The position numbers and the translations under genes are program-made. A DNA stretch of 64,000 nucleotides from CAZJLP01 sp964546955 (GTDB lineage Bacteria; Verrucomicrobiota; Verrucomicrobiia; Opitutales; Opitutaceae): NCBI GenBank assembly GCA_964546955.1, contig CAZJLP010000003.1, forward strand, positions 1 to 64,000. Reading direction: 5' to 3'. Of the stretch, positions 27,861-36,662 are shown piece by piece (the stretch's first letter is position 1; each line of letters opens with the position of its first letter). Under the pieces are notes generated by a model. The model did not search any database and had not been told where the DNA came from. It saw only the letters and a list, made by a program, of their open reading frames with translations.

Positions 27861-29735
27861 TCACCCCCGACTCACATCCCCCAGCATATCTTCCAGCGTG
27901 GAGTACTTCTCCAACAACTTGATCGCGGCGGCGCAGCGCTCTTTGGCGGCCAAGCCGGTGTTTTCAGCCAAAAAGACCAAGTACTTCGCGACGTTCTTCG
28001 CGTACAGCAGGCGCCCTTCGTCGCTGATGGCGTAGAATCGCGCCCGCTGGGCATAACCCGCCGGTGAATGGTCGCCGAGCGCGGACTTCTCCGCTTTCCC
28101 GCCTGCCGCGAGCACGTACAGGAAATTGTATTCGAAGAAGAACATGTGCTCCGGACTCGGAGAGAGATCGTCCAAAGCTTTCCGCGTCACCGCGTCGTTC
28201 GCGAAGACATCCGTCGATTTCGCGGCTTTCTGCAGCGCATCCAGAATAAAGACGCGGGCCATCTTCTGTTCGGTGGGATCCGTGCTGAACGCGCCTTTCA
28301 CCGCCAACTCGATCGTGAAGGCGTACCAATCGCGCCAGAGGGTCCGGTCCTTCGCGTTTTTCGAAGCATACAGAGCCCTGCCCATCTCGTAGGTGTACCG
28401 GCCGCTCGTCTTGATCTCCAACCGGCTTCCCGTCACTTGTCCCATTACGCGGTAGTTCTCCGCCGATTTCCCGGACCCGGAGTGAAAACCGATGCTGACG
28501 CCAAACTGCTTGCAGACCGCCCATTGTTTTTCGATCAGGCCGCGCAGCTCATCGTTGTCGGCGTACGGCATGTTCTTCTGAAAGCCGAAGGCCGGTGCGA
28601 CAAAGTGGATGGTCATTCCCAGCGCTTCGCACAAGGCCAGCATGATCGCCGTCGTCTCGGGGGTCGTTAATCCTGGCAGTTCGTCGATCGACAGCTCGCG
28701 CAAATAGGTCCGCCCCACTTCCGTGGTGAAGAGTTTCTCGCGCGCGGCGCGGTACTTTTCGTCACGGCGTTTCATTTTCTGCAGCGACGGCCAGACGTAC
28801 GCGAGCAAGGTGGTGAACTCGGCCTCGTTCAGCTTGAGCCCGACCGCGGCAACCCGGGCCTTCACCGTTTCGACCAGGGCTGCATCCACATGCGCCTTTA
28901 CCCATTGTTCGGCATGACCGTTGGTTTTGGTCTGCGCCAGTTCGGGCGACAAATCGAAGGTGATATAACTGGCCAGCACACAACCCGAAACCAGTTGATC
29001 TTCGCGGCTGTCGAACTTCCCGCCAATCGGCTGATGATCCGCGTTGAAGCTCCAGGCGATGCCTCGGTGATGAAAGCCCGTCTTTAGCTTCGTCAGAACA
29101 CACCCATGGCTCATTCCCTCCACGCTCTGGCCCTGGTGGCCTTCGGGCACATTCGTCCCGATGAAAGGAAACGGCACCGAATCCAGCTTGCCCGCGAGCA
29201 TGGCATCGACGTCGTACACGAGTTCGCGGGGGATCGAATTCTGGTTGGCGGTCACCCCGATCTCCAGCGCGCTCATCGCCCAGTCGACCGCTGGCCAGTG
29301 CAGGGTCGTGAAGCGCGCGCCCACGCCGAGAGTGCTTTGCCCAAGCCGCTGACTTGCCGTCGGGAAAATCGTAGACGCGGGGTTATGCTCCTGAATCCGG
29401 TTCTTCAGCTTGAGCAGGTTCGAAAAGGTCGCGGGGAAAATGAATCTTCCCTCCCGGCCTTCATCGGCGGCAAGGCCGCTCTCGAGAATCGAACCAGCGC
29501 CGGCGGTCTTCGTGGAAAGACGCCAACCACAATCGCCCGTTTCCCGATCTTCAAACAAGATCCAGGCTCCGTCCCCCGTCTCGAAATGACTCTTCCCGTG
29601 GAAAATGATCCCGGCAGATCCGCTCAAGACCTTTGCGCTAAGGGCCGGCCAATCCAGGCAGAAATCCGGGCTGATACACGGGTTCGTGGCGATACGGAGA
29701 TTGTTTTGGACCAGGAACCGGGTAATGGGGGCCAT
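27861..29735 (-). CDS. Probable tagaturonate/fructuronate epimerase family protein (UxaE-like)
   Basis: The product has 624 residues, cytoplasmic, with no signal. It resembles the UxaE family, which interconverts tagaturonate and fructuronate in hexuronate catabolism, through blocks such as GMSHGCVLTKLKTGFHHRG, FNADHQPIGGKFD and a C-terminal helical region with SGRYTYEMGRAL. Several conserved His and Asp residues in these blocks could bind a metal. It is longer than the founding Thermotoga member, mainly at the N-terminus. No other uronate gene lies nearby, so the function rests on family resemblance that I recall rather than on context. It is convergent with lpd. Confidence 0.55.
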   Translation of the reverse strand: MAPITRFLVQNNLRIATNPCISPDFCLDWPALSAKVLSGSAGIIFHGKSHFETGDGAWILFEDRETGDCGWRLSTKTAGAGSILESGLAADEGREGRFIFPATFSNLLKLKNRIQEHNPASTIFPTASQRLGQSTLGVGARFTTLHWPAVDWAMSALEIGVTANQNSIPRELVYDVDAMLAGKLDSVPFPFIGTNVPEGHQGQSVEGMSHGCVLTKLKTGFHHRGIAWSFNADHQPIGGKFDSREDQLVSGCVLASYITFDLSPELAQTKTNGHAEQWVKAHVDAALVETVKARVAAVGLKLNEAEFTTLLAYVWPSLQKMKRRDEKYRAAREKLFTTEVGRTYLRELSIDELPGLTTPETTAIMLALCEALGMTIHFVAPAFGFQKNMPYADNDELRGLIEKQWAVCKQFGVSIGFHSGSGKSAENYRVMGQVTGSRLEIKTSGRYTYEMGRALYASKNAKDRTLWRDWYAFTIELAVKGAFSTDPTEQKMARVFILDALQKAAKSTDVFANDAVTRKALDDLSPSPEHMFFFEYNFLYVLAAGGKAEKSALGDHSPAGYAQRARFYAISDEGRLLYAKNVAKYLVFLAENTGLAAKERCAAAIKLLEKYSTLEDMLGDVSRG

Positions 29736-30165
29736 GAAGACACGTGTTCAATAGATATCCGCGTCGGCCGGCCAGAGGAAAAATCGGGGGAAAGAACAGG
29801 ATTACTAGGTCTCCACCGTACTACGTCCGCCGCTAATGCCCTTCGCTCAAAGGCCCCGCGAGCCCACGACTCCCCCCTTCGAGAACGCTCCGAAAAACCT
29901 CGTGAGGCGGCCTGAGGGTACAAGCTCGGACCTTGCGTCCTTCGGCTCCGCTCAGGACCCTGAGCTCCTCGAGCGGGCCCGTCGAAACGGCCGGCAGGTT
30001 TGTTTGAGGTTGGACAGGACAACGACGCTCAGGAGCCCGCCGGAGACGGCGTGCTCCACGGTTCGCCTCTGGCCGCGTCGTTCAGAGGTTCCACAAGCAA
30101 TGGCTTGCAGCACCTTGTCCGGCGCGCGCGTCACCTCGCCTTCGGTAAAACCGGCTGCCCCCTCG
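29736..30165. other. 430-bp intergenic region without a convincing gene
   Basis: An open plus-strand frame here (about 29836-30399) runs into the antisense of the coiled-coil gene and has no protein-like pattern. The sequence includes GC-rich partial palindromes but no hairpin with a T-run. It should contain the promoter of the UxaE-like gene and the 3' end of the coiled-coil gene's transcript. Confidence 0.4.
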
Positions 30166-33100
30166 TCAACCCGCCGCGTCGCGCTCGAGCAGCGCCTTCG
30201 CTTGCTCCAGCACCTGCTTGCGGCGTTTTTCGAAGCTGGCGGTGGTCTCCGTAAATTTCTTTTTCTCCTCCTGGAAAGCGGCCACTTCGCTCTCCCAGAG
30301 ACTCCGCTCCTGGGCGAACTTGTTCGCTTCCTTCTTGATCTTCGCTTCTTCCGTCTGGAGATGGGCCTCCATGTCGGCGAGTTCGGCTTCGCGCTTTGAA
30401 AGACCTTTCTTGGCCTCTTCGGCTTTGGCCATATCGGCCTTGAGCTTCGCCCGGGAGGCCTCGACTTCGGCCGCGACCTTCTCGACTTCAGACTGCTCGG
30501 CTTTGACCTGCGCCTCCAGTTGCTTGATACGCGCCTCGCCCGCAGCGATCTTGGCGAGTTCGCCCTTCAACTTCTGCTCGGTCTGAGAGACCCCGGCCCG
30601 CGCGAGTTCGAGCTCTTCCTCGACCTTGAGGCGGTCTTTTTCGAAAGCGGATTTTTCGGCGGCAACGGCAGCCTTGTCCTTGGCGACAGCATCGCGCGCG
30701 GTTTTCATCTCCGCGTCGAGCTTCGCTTTGGCCTCGTCGGCCGCCTTCTTCGCCGCCGCCAATTCGGCCGCCAACTTCTTCTTCTCGACCTCCAGTTCGG
30801 CAAAATGACCTTCCACCTCGGCCCGCTCGGCCGCCAGTTTCTGTTCGCTCTTCTTGAGCGCGGCGCTTTGCGCGGTGATGGTCGTTTCGAGCGCCTCCAA
30901 TTTGGCCTCTTCCTTTTCGACTTCCGCCTTGGCCTTGGCCACCAGCGAAGCCGCTTCGGTTTGGGCTTTGGCGAGAGCGGTCTGCGCCTCCTTTTCCTGG
31001 GACTTGATCTTTGATTCCCGGGCAAAAAGTTCGGCTTCGCGCGCTCCCAGGGCGTCGGTCTGCTTCTGAATTTCCAACCGTTCGTTGGCGTAATGCGATT
31101 CGGCCTTCTTGAGCGTTTCCCGCTGCGTCGTGAGAGAGGCTTCGACTTCGGCCAGCGCCTGCTGGTCCTTGTCGATCTGAGCGCGGGCTTTCGCCAGGAT
31201 GGAGGTGGCTTCGGCGTTTGCTTTTTCCAGCGCGGCTTTCGCCTTCGCTTCCTGATCCTTCAGCGCCGCTTCGCGCGTCGCAAACTCGGCCTGCTGCTTC
31301 TTGAGCGCGGTTTGCTCTGCGGCAATGCGCTGCTCGGACTGCTTGAGCGCGTTGCGATCGGCGAGGATCGCTTCTTCCATCTCCGCGAGTTTCATCTGCT
31401 CCTTCTCCGCGTCGGCCTTCGCCTTTGCGAGCAGGGCACTGGCCTCGGACTGGCTCTTTTCGAGCACCGTCTTGGCCTTTATTTCCTGTGATTTGACGAC
31501 CGCTTCGCGTTCGCCGAGGGAAACTTCCATCGCTTCGAGTTCGGCCCGCTGCGCGACCAGCTGCTGCTCCGACTTCTTGAAAGCCGCTTTAGCCGCGACC
31601 AACGCGGCTTCGGCCTCTGCAATGCGCTTCTGTTCGCCTTCGGCTTCCGAGCGCGCCTTTCGCAGGATCGCTTCGCTCTCGGCCTGGGCTTTGTCAAAAT
31701 TCGCTTTCGCTCTCGCTTCTTGCTCCCGCAAACCCGCTTCGCGCGTCGCCAATGCCGCTTCGCGTTCAGCGTACGTGGCGGCTTGCTTCTTGAAAGTCGA
31801 TTGATCGGTGAGAAATTTTTGTTCGGACTGCTTGAGCGCGGCGCGCTCGGCGGCCAGGGCCGATTCCGCGTCGGCAAAACGGGCGCGTTCTTTTTCCGCT
31901 TCCGCGCGCGCCTTCGCCATCATCGACGCCGCTTCGGCCTGTGCCTTGGCGAGCTGCGACTTGACCTGATGCTCCTGCTCCTTGATCGCGGCATCGCGCT
32001 CGGCGAGCGCAGCCAGTTGCTGCTCCGCCTCGGCCGCCTCGACCGCCAGTTTTTGTTCGGCTTTCTTGAGTTTGGCCCGTTCCGCCTGGATCGCACTTTC
32101 CTGATCGGCAAAGCGCGCGTGCTCGGCCTCCGCTTCAGCGCGGGCGTCCGAAAGCAATTTGGCCGCGTCCGCCTTGGCGCGCTCGATCGAGGCGGCGGTT
32201 TGCACTTCGCGCGAACGCAATGCTTCCTCGCGCTTCGCGATCGTCTCGAGCTGAGCCTGGATGTCCGCGCGTTCCGCGGTCAAACGCTGTTCCGATTTCT
32301 TGAAATTTGCGCGCTCCGCCATCAACGCGGTTTCCGCTTCGGCCAGCCGTTGCTGCTCTTTCTCGATTTCCGCGCGCGTTGCGGCGGTGGTCTTGCGCTG
32401 CTTCTCGAGATCCTCGAGCGCCTTGGCCAAATTGGTTTGCTCCTGCGCGAGTTGCTTTTGCTCGGCGGCGAGCGCGTCGCGTTCCTTTTTCAGCTGCTGA
32501 GCTTCGGCTTCCTGTTTCTTCGCCTGCGCGCGAAGCTCCAGCAGTTTGCCTTCAGCGGCTTCGATTTCAGCGCGCGTTTTCGCGAGCTCCTCCGCCTCCG
32601 CCGCCAACCGTGACTTTTCCTCCTCAAGGCGAACGCGTTCGGCGGCTTCGGCCGCGGAGTCGGCCTTCTTCTTGGCCGAGCTCTGCTTGTTCATCGCCGC
32701 TTCGCTGTCGAGACGTTCCTGCTCCGCTTGCAGGCGCTCCTGCTCGGCCGCCAGAGTCGCTTCGCGCTCCTTCAGATTGGCTTCGGCCGCCGCGATTTCA
32801 GCCAGACGAGCAACACCTTCGGCCACCGCCGCCCGCTCTTTTTCGAGGCTGGCGGCGCGCTGCTCGAGTTTCTTGGCATCCTCCGCGAGGCGAGTGCGCT
32901 CCGTCGCCAGAGCGGCGCGTTCCTTGGCCAACTCTTCCTTGATCGCGTCGTTTTCGACGGCAGGGCGCGCGCTCTGCTTGCGGGAAGCGGACGGAGGGCT
33001 GGCCTTGGCCGCCGTATCCGGCACCGCGATCGAGGCACCGGTGCCATCGGCAAAAAATTCTTCCAGCGAGCTCCAGTCTGCGTTGCGGAGGGCGTCGCCG

Positions 33101-33471
33101 CCGCCCTCGCGAGGGCCGACAAAGTCCGCGATGCGCTTCATCATCGCTTCAAGGTCGAGCGGAGGCTGAAAAACGTCCTTCACGCCCAGCCGAATGCCGC
33201 GAACGACAGTCGGCAAATCCAAACCATCTGCAACGAGAATGACCTTCGCCCGGGGTTGGGCCTTGCGCAACGATTCAATAAAATCTAAACCGCTCGCGTC
33301 TGCGCCTCGACAATCCGCCAGGATTACATCTACCGTTTCGCGCGCTAAATAATCCCGTACTTGCGATGCTTCCCTCAGCGATAATGCATGAAAGAAAGCT
33401 CCGCCAAATATCAGGGATCGAGCCTGACGAAGCACATGGTTGTGCTGAACAAGCAAAATTTTCGCGCTCAC
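30166..33471 (-). CDS. Degenerate receiver domain fused to a giant repeated coiled coil
   Basis: The product has 1101 residues. Residues 1-120 have a response-regulator receiver fold with the phosphorylatable position Asp53 (VILADCRG). The acidic pair near residue 9 is QHN, the Ser/Thr switch position is Ala81, and the C-terminal Lys position reads FQPP, so classical phosphorylation is doubtful. After a Ser/Pro-rich spacer (140-172), residues 173-1095 are an almost unbroken Ala/Glu/Lys/Gln coiled coil. Inside it, residues 391-872 are six tandem units beginning KKSEQ-like, of 78, 78, 85, 78, 78 and 85 residues. No transmembrane segment is visible. It is transcribed away from the PilM-like/PEGA gene, 223 bp apart. 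A cytoskeletal, scaffold or cell-pole role is possible; this is inference. Confidence 0.85.
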   Translation of the reverse strand: MSAKILLVQHNHVLRQARSLIFGGAFFHALSLREASQVRDYLARETVDVILADCRGADASGLDFIESLRKAQPRAKVILVADGLDLPTVVRGIRLGVKDVFQPPLDLEAMMKRIADFVGPREGGGDALRNADWSSLEEFFADGTGASIAVPDTAAKASPPSASRKQSARPAVENDAIKEELAKERAALATERTRLAEDAKKLEQRAASLEKERAAVAEGVARLAEIAAAEANLKEREATLAAEQERLQAEQERLDSEAAMNKQSSAKKKADSAAEAAERVRLEEEKSRLAAEAEELAKTRAEIEAAEGKLLELRAQAKKQEAEAQQLKKERDALAAEQKQLAQEQTNLAKALEDLEKQRKTTAATRAEIEKEQQRLAEAETALMAERANFKKSEQRLTAERADIQAQLETIAKREEALRSREVQTAASIERAKADAAKLLSDARAEAEAEHARFADQESAIQAERAKLKKAEQKLAVEAAEAEQQLAALAERDAAIKEQEHQVKSQLAKAQAEAASMMAKARAEAEKERARFADAESALAAERAALKQSEQKFLTDQSTFKKQAATYAEREAALATREAGLREQEARAKANFDKAQAESEAILRKARSEAEGEQKRIAEAEAALVAAKAAFKKSEQQLVAQRAELEAMEVSLGEREAVVKSQEIKAKTVLEKSQSEASALLAKAKADAEKEQMKLAEMEEAILADRNALKQSEQRIAAEQTALKKQQAEFATREAALKDQEAKAKAALEKANAEATSILAKARAQIDKDQQALAEVEASLTTQRETLKKAESHYANERLEIQKQTDALGAREAELFARESKIKSQEKEAQTALAKAQTEAASLVAKAKAEVEKEEAKLEALETTITAQSAALKKSEQKLAAERAEVEGHFAELEVEKKKLAAELAAAKKAADEAKAKLDAEMKTARDAVAKDKAAVAAEKSAFEKDRLKVEEELELARAGVSQTEQKLKGELAKIAAGEARIKQLEAQVKAEQSEVEKVAAEVEASRAKLKADMAKAEEAKKGLSKREAELADMEAHLQTEEAKIKKEANKFAQERSLWESEVAAFQEEKKKFTETTASFEKRRKQVLEQAKALLERDAAG

Positions 33472-33694
33472 AATAACAGCTATAAGACTACTTCGGGGCT
33501 AAGTTAAGATTATTAAGGGAAATAACGCGTGAATCTATCGTAAATCTGGTGCTTTCACCTCATAACACTTTCAAGCTAAATATTTACGTATAACAGCCGT
33601 ACACTGACTTTTACCTTTACAGCAGCATGTTAGGGGCTACGCCTCAGGATGGGGCTCTTTTAACAAGCAGCTTTAAAATTCCCCTGAAATTTCA

Positions 33695-36538
33695 ATGAGC
33701 GCAACTGACTCCAACGGTTATTTTCTCGAACTGGGCGAACACAGCTTAATCATTGCCCGGACCAGCCTTACCCAACGTCCACGGACGGTGGATACCTTGC
33801 GCGAAGTGTGGCTGGGCGATGCCGCCGGCGTCGAGACGACATTGGGCGAACTAAAGTCGGGTTCCGGCAAAGCCGTGGCCCTTCTTCGGCCGAAGTCGCG
33901 CGCCACCTATTACGCCGATTCCTCCCAAGCTAAATCGGTCGCGAACGCGGCCGCGGTTGAGGAGTATCTCAAGCAGAATTTGGGGGCGGAAAACCTCCCG
34001 GCCAATTGGGCCTGGTGTTCGTCGCAAGACGGCCGACCACCCGCGGGCAGCAGCCCCTGGCTGCTGGACGCCACGCCCACTCCCGCTACCGAGGAGGCGA
34101 TCGGAAAGCTGCAAGGCTGGACGTTCGAGCTTCTGCGCTGCCAGTCGGCGGCCTTAACCCTCGTGGGTGCGCTGGTCAGCGCGTCGAAGACCTCGCAAGT
34201 CGGGGCTCCGGTCCTGCTCTGCGATGTCGCCGAAAATCGCACCGTCCTTTTGTCGATCTCGACGCAGGGGCTCCTTAGTTTTGCCTCCGTCCCGGTGGGT
34301 TTTGATGCCCTGGCGGGATCAACCCAGACTGCCTTGGGCTTGAAATTCCGCGGTTCCGCGGCGCGCCTTCTTTTCAACGAATCGTACGACTTTACGGACT
34401 CGGCGCCGAAGATCATGGAGCCGCTTTCCGAGGCGATCAAGGAAGCGCTCGGCTCGCTCAATCCGGCCCCGACGCACCTCGTGCTCGCCGGCATTTTGGG
34501 GCGTCAGGGTTGGATGACCCGGACCGTCGCCGCAGCCCTCAACCTTACGCCCTTCACGCCCGAAGTCGGTGCATGGGCTGCCGCCCATGGCATCAGCCTG
34601 GGAAGCAATGTCCCGACCGGCGACGCTTTCTCGCCCACTTGGTTCGGCGTGCTCAACGCGGTTGCGGCCTACGATCCGCGCAACCCCGGCACGACGCTGC
34701 CGTGGAATCCCCTTCTCACCAATACGCCTGTTGCGGCCGCGCCGGTTATTCCCGCGATCCTGATCGATCCTCCGGCTCCAAAGCCGGCCGTGGTCGTAGC
34801 GCCGCCGCCCAAGGCTGAGCCACCGCCGGCCATCAAGGTGGAGCCAAAACCCGAGCCCGCAAAGCCGGTCGTTCCCGCGGTGATCGCGCCGCCCGCCGCA
34901 AAGCCGGCCGCGCCCGCGCAGCCCGCGGCACCCGCCCCGAAAGCAGCGGTGGTCATCACGCCGCCGTCCAAGCCGGCCGAGCCCGCGAAGCCCGCAACTC
35001 CAACCGCGAAACCCGCGGAGCCGGCCAAGCCGGCTCCCGCCGCCGCGAAGCCTGCCGCAGCCCCCGCTGCCGCCGTCAAACCAAACACTCCCGCGGCCAA
35101 ACCCGCGGAACCGGCGAAACCGACCACGCCCGCTCCGGTCAAGCCCGCGCCCGCGGCGCCCGCCTCCAAAACTCCAGCGAAGCCCGAGCCTCCCAAGCCG
35201 GCTCCGGCTCCGGTGGCAAAATCGCCCGCGCCCGTCGCCGCAAAAGGAACGACCGCCACCCCCTTCCCGAAAAAGAAGAACAACATGCCGATCATTATCG
35301 GCATCGCCGCGGCGGTAATCCTCCTCGGCATTGTCTTCTTCGTCGTCAGCAACACCCAAAAGGAAAAAGAAGAAATTGCCCGTCGCGCAGCCACCGAAGC
35401 GAACGAACGCGCGGCCAAAGAGGCTGCCGCACGTCGTGAGATGGAAGAGAAAGTCGCGAAGGCCGAACTGGAAAGAAAGCGCCTCGAAGAGGAAAACTTG
35501 ATCCGTGCGAAGATGGCGCACGACGCCCAGCTCAAACTCAAGGCGGAGACCGACGCCAACATCGAACGGCTCCAGAAGGCTCGAGGCGGACTGCAGATCG
35601 TCACCGAGCCCGCGGGTGCGACCGTTGCCATTGGCGAACTCGCTCCGCGTCCATCGCCCATCAACGAACCGAGTCTTCGGTTGGGCAATTACAGCATTAA
35701 GATCACGATGCCCGGTTACGAGACCGAGGAGCGCGATGTGGAAATCAAGGAAAACCAGGTTACTACCCTCCCGGCAATCAAGCTGCGGCGCGTGGTAGGC
35801 GACCTGGATATCTCCAGCGATCCTGCGGGGTTGGCCTTTGAAGTGAAGCCGGCGAATTCGCTCTTCGTCGCACCCGCCGATATCCGCACCGGCACCACGC
35901 CCGCCAAGATCGACCTTCCCGCCGGCACCTATCACGTCACGGTCAAACGTCCGAATTGGCCCGACTATATCACGAGTGTGAACGTCGAGCGCGGAGGCGC
36001 CGTGCCGGTTCGCGCCACCTTCTCCGGCGGATCGGTCCGCATCGAAAGCAATCCTCCGGGAGCCACCGTCACCCGCGAAGGCAGCCCCCAAGCGCTGGGC
36101 GTGACCCCGCTGACGCTCGAAGGCATCAATCCCGGCCCGGTTACCTATGCCCTCAACTTGAGGGGGCTCGACACGACGACCGTGACCGGAAGGGTCGAAG
36201 CGGGCAAAACCCTCACGCTTTCGGGGACTCTTCGCGATCTCAACGGGATTCTCAATCAGTCCGACTTGGACGATCGCCCGGCCCTCATCGATTCGACGCT
36301 CGTCCAGCCTGAGTTGAACTCAAGCGCTTACGGCGAAGGCGCCAAAGCCGTACTTTCGTGGGTTCTGAGCAAGGAAGGCGTACCGACCGACATCAAGATC
36401 GAGTCGCAAACCTCTCCCGCCTTCGGCAAGGCCTGCCGCGATGCGGTCGCAAAATGGAGATTCACTCCGGGCAAGGTCCGCGGCCAGCCGGTGCGCGTCC
36501 GCATGCGGTTGCCGATGACAATGCCAGGCGGCGGCTGA
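33695..36538 (+). CDS. PilM-like / PEGA / TonB-like mosaic membrane protein
   Basis: The product has 947 residues. In order: residues 1-335 resemble the actin-like PilM/FtsA fold (GYFLELGEHSLIIART, VLLCDVAENRTVLL, HLVLAGILGRQGW); 345-525 are a low-complexity Pro/Ala/Lys linker; 531-551 form one transmembrane helix; 555-630 are a charged coiled coil; 632-846 contain three PEGA-type beta modules, each with a (T/S)(E/D/N)PxGA-like start; 861-941 look like a TonB C-terminal energy-transducer domain (VLSWVLSKEGVPTDIKI, AVAKWRFTPGKVRGQPV). The layout predicts a cytoplasmic N-terminus and periplasmic C-terminus linking cytoplasm to cell wall or outer membrane. It is divergent from the receiver/coiled-coil gene and followed by a terminator. 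Confidence 0.85.
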   Translation: MSATDSNGYFLELGEHSLIIARTSLTQRPRTVDTLREVWLGDAAGVETTLGELKSGSGKAVALLRPKSRATYYADSSQAKSVANAAAVEEYLKQNLGAENLPANWAWCSSQDGRPPAGSSPWLLDATPTPATEEAIGKLQGWTFELLRCQSAALTLVGALVSASKTSQVGAPVLLCDVAENRTVLLSISTQGLLSFASVPVGFDALAGSTQTALGLKFRGSAARLLFNESYDFTDSAPKIMEPLSEAIKEALGSLNPAPTHLVLAGILGRQGWMTRTVAAALNLTPFTPEVGAWAAAHGISLGSNVPTGDAFSPTWFGVLNAVAAYDPRNPGTTLPWNPLLTNTPVAAAPVIPAILIDPPAPKPAVVVAPPPKAEPPPAIKVEPKPEPAKPVVPAVIAPPAAKPAAPAQPAAPAPKAAVVITPPSKPAEPAKPATPTAKPAEPAKPAPAAAKPAAAPAAAVKPNTPAAKPAEPAKPTTPAPVKPAPAAPASKTPAKPEPPKPAPAPVAKSPAPVAAKGTTATPFPKKKNNMPIIIGIAAAVILLGIVFFVVSNTQKEKEEIARRAATEANERAAKEAAARREMEEKVAKAELERKRLEEENLIRAKMAHDAQLKLKAETDANIERLQKARGGLQIVTEPAGATVAIGELAPRPSPINEPSLRLGNYSIKITMPGYETEERDVEIKENQVTTLPAIKLRRVVGDLDISSDPAGLAFEVKPANSLFVAPADIRTGTTPAKIDLPAGTYHVTVKRPNWPDYITSVNVERGGAVPVRATFSGGSVRIESNPPGATVTREGSPQALGVTPLTLEGINPGPVTYALNLRGLDTTTVTGRVEAGKTLTLSGTLRDLNGILNQSDLDDRPALIDSTLVQPELNSSAYGEGAKAVLSWVLSKEGVPTDIKIESQTSPAFGKACRDAVAKWRFTPGKVRGQPVRVRMRLPMTMPGGG

Positions 36539-36561
36539 TCGGCAGCGCTCGTCACTCTTTC

Positions 36562-36591
36562 AAACGCGATCGGAAACGGTCGCGTTTTTTT
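36562..36591 (+). terminator. Rho-independent terminator
   Basis: A 9-bp stem with one wobble pair (36564-36572 with 36577-36585), a GAAA loop and a run of T residues to 36591 lie 25 bp after the mosaic protein's stop. Confidence 0.85.
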
Positions 36592-36662
36592 GTGGATGCA
36601 GGGAGAGACCGCGATCCGTTCGCGAATCGAAACCCGTGCGGAGATGGAAACGACGCTGCGCG

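Noticed and set aside
29836..30399. 187-residue ORF in the 29.7-30.2 kb gap
   Set aside because: Overlaps the 3' end of the coiled-coil gene antisense and has no recognisable features.
34319..36091. 590-residue antisense ORF within the mosaic protein gene
   Set aside because: Gly/Arg-rich mirror of the Pro/Ala/Lys linker and PEGA region; no protein-like pattern.
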